NCBI GenBank assembly: GCA_029215795.1 | Contig: JARDYH010000005.1 | Coordinates: 163,085,814-163,149,813, forward strand | Length of the DNA: 64,000 nucleotides | DNA from: Anniella stebbinsi | Taxonomy: Eukaryota; Chordata; Lepidosauria; Squamata; Anniellidae | Direction of reading: 5' to 3' | Shown here: in pieces, positions 23,105 to 34,204 of the stretch | Numbering within the stretch: the stretch's first letter is position 1 | How the letters are laid out: each line of letters starts with the position of its first letter | Program-made: the position numbers and the translations under genes | Notes under the pieces: generated by a model | The model's database searches: none | What the model was told of the DNA's origin: nothing | What the model saw: the letters and a program-made list of their open reading frames with translations, nothing else

Positions 23105-23516
23105 AAGTATTGCTGGCTGAGTTATGAGAGACTGAAAGAACTAGGCATGTTTAGCCTTGAGAAGAAAAGACTGAGGGGAGACCTGATAGCACTCTTCAAA
23201 TACTTGAAAGGTTGTCACACAGAGGAGGATCAGGATCTCTTCTCGGTCATCCCAGAATGCAGGACACGGAATAATGGGCTCAAGTTACAGGAAGCTAGAT
23301 TCCGGCTGGACATCAGGAAAAACTTCCTGACTGTTAGACCAGTATGACAATGGAAACAATGACCTAGGGAGGTCATGGGCTCTCCCACACTAGAGGCATT
23401 CCAGAGGCAGATGGACAGCCATCTGTCAGGGATGCTTTAAGTTGGATTCCTGCATTGAGCAGGGGGCTGGACTCAATGGCCTTATAGGCTCCTTTCAGCT
23501 CTACGATTCTATGATT
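23105..23516 (+). mobile_element. CR1 LINE 3' end
   Basis: Encodes [19 protein letters not shown] residues (here [20 protein letters not shown]), then '[10 protein letters not shown]', followed by the CR1 3' UTR ('ggctggactcaatggcctta') and the diagnostic ending 'attctatgatt'. The frame 23075-23347 lies inside it. Confidence 0.85.
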
Positions 23517-24229
23517 CATGGAGGTACTTTCTCTGTGTCACGTATAAAATGTCCCAGCCTACAATTCCCCACCCCTCCAGTGCCATTCCTGTGGGTGTGA
23601 ACTGACACATACACCATCGCAAAAGCACTGTTCCTGCAGCAAGCCATTGAACGTAAAAGGAAAACTGAGGCTCACTTCATCTACTTTGTATTCTACTACA
23701 ACCCCAAGAACCACTAAAATCAGAGACAGGTGTAAAAAGACAGAACTCGTGGAATTCAAGAACAGGTGCTGCTGAGCACATTCTGAGCTCCGGGAGTGGA
23801 TCTGCCAAATACTTCTCAGATTTCAGCTGAGATTTCTCCCCCCACCCCCTCCATTTCCATCTATGCGTACTGGTGTACTGCCAGGCATCTTATGTCAGCC
23901 CTGGACAGCCCTCTCAGGAGTAGCTTGGTAGCAGACCAGACTTTTAGGAATACCTACAACGCTGGCGTAATTACCTCTCTCCTTACCATAATTGAGAGGT
24001 GCAGAACCTGTTTCAGCCCGAGGGATGGATTCCGTTTCAGAGCTTTTCAAGGACACACAGATCTCCATGATGTTTCCACGGGTTTCCACACCAAATCAGA
24101 ACTATCTGCAAATCACAGGGTATAACTGAGGCCATCCAAGAAAGAATATCAGGGTAGGATCTTGTTTAGGCTGTGTGGCCAGGATAATCTTTAGCTTTAG
24201 ATGTGATAAATGCTTTTTATTCTTGTGGA
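23517..24229. other. No gene seen; repeat fragments
   Basis: 24002-24070 is a fragment of the 'TTTCAGCC' repeat. The rest is unassigned. Confidence 0.4.
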
Positions 24230-24450
24230 AATTGCTTTGTATTTCATTATTAGCAGATTGTTTAATTTTGGCACATATTTACTGTGAGATTTTTTTTAGC
24301 CTACTTGTATGATTATTAAAATTTTATTATGACTTGTAATTGTTAATTATGCGGGAATGTTGTTGTATTTTATGTATTTTTCCTGATGTTGCTGTAAGCA
24401 GCTTTGAGCATAGTTTTACTGTGGAAAAGTGGCATACAATTTTTTTTTGT
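24230..24450 (+). mobile_element. L2-like LINE 3' tail (sense)
   Basis: AT-rich with the typical ending 'tgtaagcagctttgagcat' and 'gtggaaaagtggcatacaa'. Confidence 0.5.
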
Positions 24451-24454
24451 TGTA

Positions 24455-24985
24455 ATTGATAGCACCATAAAAATATCAGATCCAGCATTTTCTGGCCCCA
24501 CCATGGTGCAAAAACATGGATCCCGATGCACTTTTACAGATTTGCCCCTAGCTCCAAACTGCCACAAACAGCACCATAAAAATCTTGAATTTGGGGCTTT
24601 CCAGCAATGCCGTGTTGCAAAAATATGGATCTAGGCCATGGGTTCTTTTAGGTTCTCACGATTTTTTTCAAAGTACCTCCCACTATACACACACCTTCAT
24701 AAAACCACAGATCAGATCTGTGCCCTTGGATTGCCATCATAAAAGTCACATGCTACACAAAGCCATCATGGTACAAAGCCACGGAGCTGAGGCATGGATT
24801 CTCATGGTTTTACAAAGGTCTACCTCTGCCAAACCGCTTGCAAATCAAATTTAAAGCCCTGAATAGCACCACACTCACAGACCTAACACTTTCCAGTGCC
24901 ACCATGGTGCAAAATCATGGATCTAGGCCATGGATCCTCAATGATTTTATGTTTTCTTACACAGGATGCCACCAAATATATGGGG
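24455..24985 (+). repeat. Left tandem-repeat array flanking the MULE (probable long TIR)
   Basis: Degenerate units of roughly 170 bases. Each contains 'gcaccataaaaat...ggat', 'tggtgcaaaaacatggatcc' and 'aggccatggatcctcaatga'. The same units occur at 31790-32790 in the opposite orientation, on the other side of the transposase frame. MULEs are known for long terminal inverted repeats. Ends and a 9-bp target duplication were not resolved. Confidence 0.55.
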
Positions 24986-25344
24986 AGAAATCAAACAGTG
25001 ATAGTAATAACATTTTAACAAAATGTTCACAAATGGTTATTACATATAACATAGAATGTTACTGGTGCAGTATATTTCAGGGGGAGGGGAAGTAGAGATT
25101 TCAAAGGTGAAATGTTTCAAGTAAATACTTTAAAAAAACTGCTATTAAAATTTATTTTATCATCCTCAACAACCAAACACACAAACAAACAAGTCTTTCT
25201 TCTCTGTAGGTCGTCCTACAATCCTCTGTAGTTCCCGTAGATGGATCTGAAATAGTAAGAATAACAACAACTCAAACGATATTTCACACAATTACTTCTG
25301 ATTCCTTCCTTAAAAGTAACATTGTCTAAAGATCAAGGGTCCAA

Positions 25345-25466
25345 TCCTATGCACGTTTAGACAGAGAAAAGTCCTACAACTCCCAGCATGCCCCAGCTAC
25401 GGTTGGCTTGGGAATGTTGGGAGCTATAGGACATTTTTTTGTCTAAACCTGCATAGTATTGCGCCC
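25345..25466. mobile_element. Palindromic MITE, AATCCTA family
   Basis: 'ccaatcctatgcacgtttag' ... 'gtctaaacctgcatagtatt', with arms 'gtcctacaactcccagcatg' and 'gggagctataggac'. Confidence 0.75.
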
Positions 25467-25901
25467 TTATATTGTCTTTGGGAAGGATATTTCTAATTTT
25501 GTAGAGCATAATGACCACAGTTAATGTTCAATGGGTTTGCAGCACAAGCTGTACAGTCTAGACATTCAAGTGGAGTCACAGACAGCAGGGAACTGACATC
25601 AGATTTTCTGCCTGAAGGCAGGGGTGAGCGGACTTCAGGGTTGTGGGATCTATATTTTTCTTTACTAGAATCCTGAGATCCACTAACCAGAGCCTGGTGC
25701 AAACCACATACTTAGAATTGAAGACCTCTGAGCCCAGGAATGTGTTCTGAGCCCCACAACTGAATGAAGCTCACAGTCCTTCAACACAAAAATCCAGTCC
25801 TGCTTACTCTCCCCGCCTTCAATTTTCTTCATTTTAGCAGTATACTTTCTGGTTAATTTTGTTGTTGATATTAAGCTATTGGAAATCAGAAACCCTTAGA
25901 C

Positions 25902-26402
25902 TGGGTTTAGATGACACAATAACCAATGGTGGGTTAAATAGTCAATGGTGGGTTATTGTGTCATCTGTTGGGAATTTTTCACACCATGGGTGGTTATTCG
26001 GCTGAAATATCCAACACAAATAACCAACACTGTGCAGAGATGATTATTTGAACAACAGTTGGTTATTGTGTCGTGTGTTGGGCACTGCTAACTATTTCGT
26101 TGGACACAATTGGTTATTTTCGGCGACTACAGAGTTCCCTGGCAAGAGCAACCAAAGCAGCAGCTGCCGCTCTAGTCCAGCCGGAAGAACTCACAATGGC
26201 TGATGGGATATCAGTGGAAACACTGGGGGGAGGGAAGGGGATGTGTCAGTCAAACACACCGTTGCCTAAGTCAACTCAACACTGGCCTTAATCCACACTA
26301 CGGTTGATTATAATCATGACATGTGGGGAGTACCCCTTCGATAATCAACCGTGGAGTTGACTATTAACCTACCATTGACTATTGTGTTGTCCAAATGCAG
26401 GC
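25902..26402. mobile_element. hAT-like MITE with TIR TTTAGATGACACAATA
   Basis: Left 'gggtttagatgacacaataa' and right 'ttgtgttgtccaaatgca' are imperfect inverses. The interior repeats 'taaccaatggtgggtta' and 'ttggttattgtgtc' many times on both strands. Confidence 0.55.
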
Positions 26403-26999
26403 TTACGGTGTGGGGAATGCTTTGCAAAGTACACTTAGCTGTGACCCCTTACTACGAAGGGAAAATAATGGAGGCTACATTATAGGTCCAAGCTAAGGAC
26501 ATTTATGGACACTTATTTCCCTGAATCTTTAATACTTTAAATTTTGAGATTTAAAGTAGCCAATGAGAAGCAATGTTTGAGATTAACAAACTGCTTCACT
26601 AGAACAGAGAATGTTTATTTATTTGATTTGTATCCCAACTTTCTACCAAAACATGGCACTCAAGGCTGATGCTGCTTGTGCGGTCAAATGGACTTGTATT
26701 TAGAGTTATTTTTGCTTCTTTTATGTTACATGGTCTCTCAGGGCCAAACCAGACATTTACTTTAAATCTGTGTCTAACGGCAATCTCTTTTTACATTTTT
26801 ACTCTAGAGTAGGCACAGGGACCCTGATCCAGATTAGGACTTAACATCTACTCTAAAGAGGAGACAAAAATGGAGAGGGGGAATTTAGCTGCTGGACACA
26901 GACTGAACATAATGTCTGTTTTGGTCCTCAAGAGCTACTGTTTCATATGCACAGTCATTTGGGAGGAACAAAGCACTATAATAATCAGGGACATACTTT
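26403..26999. other. No gene seen
   Basis: Non-coding interior of the presumed MULE. Nothing recognised. Confidence 0.4.
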
Positions 27000-27321
27000 A
27001 CAACATACTTTAAAATAGGAAATAAAAAAATCAAACCATAAAACAAACAATATTCATTACATCAATCATTACAACAATAAATAAACCTGAATGAAAAGTA
27101 AAATACACTAAAAAAAATTAAACAAAACACAATGGAGTAAATATATCTTAAAAATGTTCCTAAAGGCCAGCAAAGAGGGGGCCATGTGCACTTCCCAGAG
27201 GAGAGTATTCCAAAAATGTGGGCCCACTACAAAAAAGGCCCTGTCCTTGGTTTCCACCACCCTCCCACCCCTCTTTAAATCAGCTCTCCCCAAGCTGTGC
27301 ACTCTAGATATCTTGAAAAGG
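27000..27321 (-). mobile_element. L2/CR1-like LINE 3' end (antisense)
   Basis: On minus: 'RAFFVVGPHFWNTLLWEVHMAPSL' in pieces, the 'P.LWN.LP.....SL..F+' C-terminal block, followed by an A/T-rich tail. It lies between the MULE coding frame and the left array, so it inserted into the older element. Confidence 0.6.
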
Positions 27322-27432
27322 AATACAAACTCCATCATTCCCAGTCAGTATGGCCATTGGTCATGCTGGCTGCGGATGATAGGGGTTGTAGTCCAAGACA
27401 GCTGGAGGGCACTGCATTGGGGAAGGCTGTTT
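27322..27432. mobile_element. CAGCCTTCCCCAAC-family MITE, truncated
   Basis: Has 'tggtcatgctggctgcggat', 'ggttgtagtccaagacagct' and the right end 'attggggaaggctg'. Confidence 0.65.
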
Positions 27433-28158
27433 AAAGGAAGCAGCAGCCCTAGTGGTGGGGGTGCTTATGTTCCCTCCCCTCAGTTAATCCTATCTCAAAG
27501 TTGCTTTTATAAAACCTAATAAATTGAAAACACAATAAAACAACACCCAACCAATTAAAAACTACTTCAGGAGCAGATCCGCTTACATGCTAAAGGTCTG
27601 CCTGTATAAAAATGTGTTTGCTTGGCAGCAAAATGACAACTGAGAAGGAACCAACCTAGCATCCTTCAGCCGGGAATTCTCAGGGGAGTGGCCCCTGAGA
27701 AGGTCATGTAAGGTATAAAAGGAAGGGTTTTTTTCCCTCCTATGCAGGACCAACAGCAGTTACAGATTCAGACTAAGAAATGTTCAGGGATTAGGGTACT
27801 CCCTTGCCCAGCACTTCAGGCCCACTTAAATTAGGAACTACCTTCAGCTGATCTGAAATAACATTTAAGAGGTAGAGTGATCTGTTCAAGGGTAAGTCAT
27901 GTCACAGCTGTTTGCACTCTTAGTCAACAAATTCTTCCCATTAAATCACCATTTTCTACCTGCCTTCCCTGCCCACACTCCACGAGAAGAATGTTGACAA
28001 TTAAAGAAAGAACAAAAACATTCTGCAATGTGGAGTGGGAAGCTGCTTGCGCTGCCCTAATACTAACATTCTTTAATTTAGCATTTTTCCCCAACTTGCA
28101 GACCACATGCAAACGTATTGTACTTACCTGGAGAATAGTTTTCCAATTGCATTGTAGC
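27433..28158. other. No gene seen; 3' flank of the MULE gene
   Basis: Holds an ATTAAA signal on the minus strand at 28072-28077, about 80 bases past the stop of the transposase frame. The rest is unassigned. Confidence 0.4.
28072..28077 (-). terminator. Poly(A) signal ATTAAA for the MULE gene
   Basis: ATTAAA on minus, about 80 bases downstream of the stop codon. By position only. Confidence 0.35.
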
Positions 28159-31100
28159 TTATTTGTTGAAAGTGGATTGGCAATTCTGGCACACAAAAGC
28201 CCGGGGGAGGGCTTCGGAATCAATTCCTAAGCAGACACAGTGATACCAGCCCTTGCAAGATTTGCTACAGTATATCACTGTCAAGTCCTGGCTGGGCCTC
28301 ATACAACAGTCCTTCAAAAAACAGCGTGACCAGCGGCCCTCCAACAAGGATGGCAAAATCTTTGAGCAGTACGTAAGTGTGTCCTCAGAACCAGGGGGAC
28401 AAGATCTTGAGACATGAATGTCACTCTCTTGGAACATCGCTTGTTTCTTGAAAATAGTGTCAGCTATTTCCAGTGGGATGTATCCATCTTCATGTTCAAG
28501 ATAGGTTTTCCCGCTGTATTTAACTATTTCTCTTGCAATCCATGGCCTAATGAAAGCCATATCGTTTTGGGTGAACTGTAATTGGACACCGGATGTGACC
28601 AGATGCGCGATAGTACATGTGAAAGGGCCACAGTCAGTAGAATTGTCTTGCCTTGGTATGTCAGTCGGTGCAAAAAATGACCAGTCCTCAAAATTATAGG
28701 GTTTTCCAGAGTCCAGCTCATAAAGATGCCCTAAAAAGGATGTTATGGCCTTGATGATGGTGAGGTCAAGCCCGTGTTTGGAATCCAGGTACAGCATGGT
28801 CTTCGTTTTTAAAATTATGACAATCAATATCCAGTGGACTTGTTGGTCATTTACTGGAATGATGAGGACATCCTTCTGCAGCACTCCATATTTCATGCAG
28901 AATTTCATGGTTCGTATCAACAGATTTTCACACATTACGGTCTGCATGAAGTGGCAATTGAGCATGAAAACAGTTCTGCCGTGTCCCAGTTCTTTGGCCA
29001 AGATCACTCTGGAGGCCAGAAATGCGTCAATGATGCGATCGTTCACCCAGTTGGATCCTTTTAGGGTTTCCATGTCATAATCATAAATATAGATATTTGC
29101 CACAGAACCAACCAGCCCTCTCTCTCGTAGGACAAGTGTTGGGAAGGTACAATTATACCACGGGTCTGATGGGCAGCTATGTGATTTGTCCAGACGCGTT
29201 TCACTATGCAGCAAGGATAGAGGGCTCTTGCTAAAGACCTCATTACTGGCCTCTGCATACCCTTTCTCAGAACATTTTAGCGGGGACTGCAGTTGTACAT
29301 CGTCCACATCCATCATCATGTGCAAGTTTTGTTCCAACGAGTCCGTCCCGACAGCTAATGGAACTGAATCAGATCCTGGAACTCCAGCAATATTCTTCTG
29401 TGCTCTAGGAAACTTTCTGCCAGATCTTATCTTCTGCCTTTTACGCTGTTTTAGCTGCGCTGCCTGCAGCCTATGACGCTTGCCAGGGACAGGCAGTAGT
29501 CCAATAGCTTTCCTTGCAGCTCTAATGTGATAACAAATCCTGGATGATGGGCAGGTACAGTTCTCTTTTGGGAAAAGGTGAACCACATAACTCTGTTCTT
29601 TCGTTCCCCTTACCACAAATGCACAAAGCTGTGGACGAAGAGTTACTAAGCTGTTCTGCACACCAGAATCCGCACATAGTTCATGAGAAGCTGAAGGGGT
29701 TTTCCTGCACTTCTCCTCCGACTTTAGCTCTGGAAATTCTCCCTTTTGCAAAAGGTTCATGATTTGCAAGGGATCATAAGCAAAATGTGGAAAGACTGTA
29801 AGTTCTGGTGATCTCGAATGCTTGATGAACTGTGGGAGTAAATGCAAGTTTCCTATGTTGCATAATCCATGCAAGGTTTTTGACCAATACGAATTTTGCA
29901 TGGCATACAAGGACAGCACCATCGCCTCCAAGGACATCTCCTCCCATTCCGAAAGTCTTTTTAGAGCTGTGTGAAAACTTGTAGGAATATTTGTGGTGAT
30001 TCCGCTTTTTTCATGATGTATGTCCATCTTTTTTAGAACCCAGGACCCAGCGTGAACAGTTATCGTCTGGTGCAGTTCCTCATTGAAATAATCAAAGAAC
30101 GCTTTGCTCCATTTTCTGCCAAGCGACTGCACTTTGGATGTATAGTCCTGCTCTGAACTTGACCTTAGAAGATTTAAAATATCAGCGAGGTACCTCTTGG
30201 TCTTCCCTGAACTGACGCCATGTTTTCTCAGCCAGAACTTGACATCTTGACAGATGGAATTCCAACACATCACTCTGCGGCTCTGCGGCAAAACACGATC
30301 CAAAGCGTTTTCGATTTATTTTTCTTTGTCAGTTGCTATCACCACGTTTTCTGAATCAATCAAGGGGCATTGTTCTAAAAGGTGCACAAAAAGCCTCTGA
30401 TGGCTGTCCTCCGTTTTATTATCACACACCATAAACATGATGGGAAGTAATGGCGATTCACTGAAAAGCACATTTTTGAACAGTAAAGTAGACAAGTAGA
30501 AGTCGCCCACCTCAAACATTTTGGTGTATGAAAAAAGTATTGGAAAATCTGTATTTAATTGTATTACTGCGTTAATTTCAGAGAGAACATCCTGTAGCCC
30601 CATTACAAGAAGCACTATAGGACATATTGAATACTCATGGATGAAACCCTCCAGGAGTTCAGAGAGTTCATAGACACTGTACAAATCATCAGGGCTGATT
30701 CGTTTGCGTTGTCTCGCTAATTTAAGCTTCTTTCTTCTCTGCTTTAAGTTTTGTGGATGAGCTACAGGTGTAACAGTTGAGTCACTTAAGGGCTCACTAC
30801 AAATGTCTTCATTAATTTTGGGAGGTTTAGGACTTGCATCTGAGACCTTTTTTCTTACTGAAGGCATAGTCCGTTTGTGCACACTTCCTAAGTTTTTCTT
30901 CCTGTTTCCAAAGGGATGCGCCTGAAATTCCTTCTCGTCTCCTACATAGTGTAAAAGAACCAATTCACAAGTCCCATCCAGCAGTGAATAACAGTGTCGA
31001 ACAAAGTTTCTAGTCCCCGATGCGTTTTTTATTTTGTGATAAATCTTCTTCACTATGGGATCCTTTTTTGGCAAAAGTCGGACACCATTACTGACCCAAG

Positions 31101-31370
31101 AATATTCATCAGACCGCCAATTGTTTTTCCTCTGCGGGGAGCCTTTGAAAGAATAAAGGAAGACGTCGCCACCACAAGGCCTGCGTGGCAGATCAGTAAT
31201 AATTTTCTCATATTCAGGATGGGTTAAAATATAATGGGCCTCTTCCACCGTAAACGGATAGCTTCTTCTACAGTATAAAACCATCTTGGACATTTTTCCT
31301 ATAAATTTTAGAAGACCGTTTGAGAAATTTCCAAAGAATGCAGTTATTGGTGAGTTTGTCTCTTCACACA
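28159..31370 (-). pseudogene. MULE transposase fused to CG-1-like, SWIM, Ulp1/C48 protease and PHD domains (one in-frame stop)
   Basis: One minus-strand frame of about 1,070 codons. It opens after a strong acceptor (TTTCTGTATCTTTCCCTACAG, exon start 31370) and is broken only by TAA at 30313-30315. Part 1 (frame to 31401): residues 50-155 resemble a CG-1 DNA-binding domain (GDVFLYSF, RSDEYSWVSNG, RHCYSLLDGTCELVLLHY). A basic linker follows. From about 285 comes a MULE core (LFSYTKMFEVGDFYLS, KTEDSHQRLF, VIATDKEK). Part 2, numbered from 30303: VMCWNSICQD (the 'CWnH' block), a SWIM finger (C249, C251, C257, H259), a Ulp1 protease (410-595; H490, D507, Q552, C558 all present) and a PHD finger (about 660-708). 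The usual first Asp of the MULE 'YDTTF' motif is Thr here, and CWNH reads CWNS, so transposition is probably lost. The TTG at 30303 is not a credible start; the two halves are one protein. Domestication remains possible. Confidence 0.8.
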
Positions 31371-31789
31371 CTGTAGGGAAAGATACAGAAATTATATGCA
31401 TGTAAATTTCAAATGACCATCCATCTCACTTGCTCAACACCCACATCTTAGAAACAGCCAGCACCCAAAAAACAGCGTTGAAAAATCAAATATCGGTTTC
31501 TCTGTGCCTTTCTCATACTCTTGTCTGCTTTCCTCCTTGCCCTCTCACCCTGGCTGGCTGGGGGTGGGGGTGAGATCTAGATTAGAAACAGGAGATGGGG
31601 AGGGGGATCATGACCTTTTTTTGCCTTCTACAGAAGTGTACTATTTCTTCTACATTATGGCCCATTTACTTGTACTTTGCATAACAAAGGAGGTGAAAGA
31701 CAACTTTGCCATGGCTATGAACAGGATCTCCATTAGTACTTTTGGATACATTTCAAATCAGACCCCAAATCTTACAATAATATAGTAAA
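31371..31789. other. No exon seen upstream of the MULE frame
   Basis: Presumed intron or 5' region. I could not identify an upstream exon on minus. Confidence 0.4.
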
Positions 31790-32235
31790 CAAGTGAGCCT
31801 GTTATTATCATAAGGCTCCATGTTTTTGTGCTACAGTGGAGCCATGAAAGACAAGATCTGTGATATTTAGTGTGCAATCTGTTGGCTCAATTGTAACTTG
31901 ATGGTGTTCTTGGGGAGGAGGGCTGTACAAAAATCATGCCAATTCATGAGGATCCATAGCATGGATCCAGATTTTTGCAGTATGGCTGCACCACAAAGCA
32001 TTGGATCCAAGATTTTATGGTGCTGTCCATGGCCTCAGATGTAACCTATGATTTGGTGGTGATTTGGGGGACATTATATTTAAAAATACAGAGAATCTGG
32101 CCCAGATCTACCACAAATAGTGCCAGAAAGTGCAGGATCCATCATTTTTATGGTGCAATCCATGGCCACAGATGTCATTTATGATTTTATAGAGGTTTGG
32201 TAGAAATGCAATCTCTGTATAGAAATCATGGAAAT

Positions 32236-32285
32236 CCAGATATCCTGAGTCCCAGTCCAGCACTCTAACCATTACACCACAATGT
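32236..32285 (-). mobile_element. Sauria SINE tRNA head fragment
   Basis: 'gtcccagtccagcactctaa' and 'ccattacaccac' are the inverse of the 'GTGTAATGGTTAGAGTGCTGG' type head. Confidence 0.5.
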
Positions 32286-32453
32286 TTTGGTGACATAATG
32301 GGTAAAAATCACAAGGATTCATAAGGATCTGTGGCCTGGATTCATGCTTTTGCTCTATGACATCGCTAGAAAGCTCTGGATCTCTTAACTTTTGCAGTGC
32401 CATCCATGGGCACAAATGTGATCTGTGATTTGATGATTTTGGTGGCCCATGGG

Positions 32454-32771
32454 TAGGCTGACCATAGGAAAAGGAGGACAGGGCTCATGTAACTTTAACA
32501 GTTGTAGAGAAAAGGGAATTTCAGCCAGTGTCATTTGTATGCAATTAGTTCCTGGTGAAATTCCCTCTTCATCACAACAGTGAAAGTTGCAGGGGCCCTG
32601 CCTTCTTTTGTATATGGGCACTCTAGTATAGTGCCTGCAACTAACTGTTGTGATGAAGAGGGAATTTCACCAGGAACTAATTGCATACAAATGACACTGG
32701 CTGAAATTCCCTTTTCTCTACAACTGTTAAAGTTACATGAGCCCTGTCCTCCTTTTCATATGGTCAGCCTA
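32454..32771. mobile_element. Palindromic hAT-like MITE (TAGGCTGACCA), copy A
   Basis: A 318-bp near-perfect palindrome. It starts TAGGCTGACCATAGG and ends TATGGTCAGCCTA. Arms of about 145 bases contain 'gttgtagagaaaagggaatt' and its inverse 'aattcccttttctctacaac'. Flanked by the 8-bp direct repeat CCCATGGG at 32446-32453 and 32772-32779. The 8-bp duplication is typical of hAT elements. Confidence 0.85.
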
Positions 32772-32790
32772 CCCATGGGGATCTGTATTT

Positions 32791-33754
32791 TTTTTAATTT
32801 AAAGCCTTTTTATATCCCACAACATTCCTTCTCATTGCCTCCAGCCCTCAATCTCCATCACCCTTAGCTGTCAGGCAGTCCCCTGCTCCCTTCCTGCCCC
32901 ACGGGCATAGAGCTGCAGGAGGTACCTCTGTTACTTCCTCCCTCCTCAAAATCCCAACTTCTCTATGAACAGATACGATAAACTCCTTACCAGACTTCCA
33001 TCCTGTTTTGGAGATTAGTTGTTAACAGGTTTAAAGGGGTTAATTAACTCAACTTTTGTAAAGCTGGAGAGTCATAGCTGTGAGATGAGTTCAGATATTA
33101 GCGACAGGGAGCAGACTGTTCTCTGACTGGCTTAGCCACCTCTTTCCTCCCTTCAACATAGCCATCCCTGATTGGCTCAAGTCCAAAAGTGGGTGGGTGT
33201 CCCTTCCCTTCCCTCCCCCAGTTACACCGGTTTTACCTTTTAAAGGAAAGCCAGGCCATTCAAAAGGCTACATGGCTATGCAGACACAGAGTTCTTTGCC
33301 TGCCTAAGAGTTAAAATTTATCTCTTTGGTGGCCAGAGAGCTCAGGGATTCTTGGCTGACTTCCCCCTCCCTGCTTCTCAGGAGGACAAAGTGGGCCTGT
33401 AGCCATTTTCCTTTTGAACTCAAGAAATACTTTCCTGCAATCAAGACTCAAAATTGTAGAGTGAGGTTGCAAGATGTTTGAACTGCTATTCATGTATGTG
33501 TATATGCATCTGTGTGTGGGAAGAGGGTTAAGTTTGTTTCCCCATCTTTTAATTACACCTTGCCTATAAATTCTGATTCCCTTTAATTTTTTTTAAAAAT
33601 TAAATTTCTATGATGTATTTCTATGATGTATTTTATGAACATAATTGTAGTGAACTAGGCAGTTCACTTAAATTACATCCATAACATACATCATAAAATA
33701 CAATATAAAGTGTAGATGTTTAAAATTGCTACTATTTTAATGGCTCCTATATCA
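32791..33754. other. No gene seen; LTR-like features not proven
   Basis: Contains 'cctgattggctcaagtcc' (CCAAT-like) and 'ttttaccttttaaaggaaag', giving a promoter-like look, but no LTR ends or duplication were found. Confidence 0.35.
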
Positions 33755-34127
33755 GAAGAAAAAGGAGGACGCTAAGGTTACCCCAATCAGTCAATCGTTT
33801 AAAAACTAAAACAAAAAATAAAAAAATTTAGGCTGGGCAATCCTATACATACTTATCTGGGAGCAAGTCCCATCACTGGAGACTGGTGGCTCCTATATCA
33901 ATGGGATGGTGAATCTGCTCAGGTTTTCCGTCAGAAAAGCCTTTGATAACTCCTTTAGAGTTCTAACTAAAACCTAGAGAGGATTCACCGCCCCACTAAC
34001 ATCAGAGCCACCAGCCTCCAGTGATGCGGCTTACTCCCAGCCTGAAAAAAATGTTATTTTTTGTTTTAGTTTTAAATGATTGATTGATTGATTGGGGTAA
34101 CCTTAATTTCCTCCTTTTTCTTTATGA
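33755..34127. mobile_element. Large imperfect foldback element
   Basis: The left arm 'agaaaaaggaggac', 'aaggttaccccaatca', 'ctgggagcaagtccc', 'catcactggag', 'ggtggctcc' and 'ggtgaatc' recurs inverted in the right arm (gattcacc, ggagccacc..., ctccagtgatg, cttactcccag, tgattggggtaacctt, tcctcctttttct). The loop is centred near 33960 ('aactcctttagagtt'). The inner part (33888-34027) has CACTGGAG...CTCCAGTG ends and may be a separate nested element. Confidence 0.6.
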
Positions 34128-34204
34128 GTTCAATGATGCTTACACCATTACACAGATATATGGGGGGGGGGGTACTTCCTAAAAGGGGTCATAGCATACC
34201 CAAA

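Larger units (their letters stand above)
31790..32790 (-). repeat. Right tandem-repeat array flanking the MULE (probable long TIR)
   Basis: Same units as 24455-24985 but inverted: 'gcatggatccagatttttgc', 'ggatccaagattttatggtg', 'catttttatggtgcaatcca'. It is interrupted by a short Sauria SINE head in reverse (about 32236-32285) and by the palindromic hAT-like element at 32454. Confidence 0.55.

Noticed and set aside
24455..24985. CRISPR-like or regular repeat array
   Set aside because: The units are degenerate, without spacers of constant length, in a vertebrate genome. They fit a satellite or TIR array.
30303..30305. A separate gene starting at 30303
   Set aside because: The codon is TTG, not ATG, and the preceding frame is continuous apart from one TAA. 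The transposase motif order runs straight across it, so this is one broken protein.
33000..33600. A second LTR
   Set aside because: Promoter-like motifs are present, but I found no TG...CA borders or target duplication.
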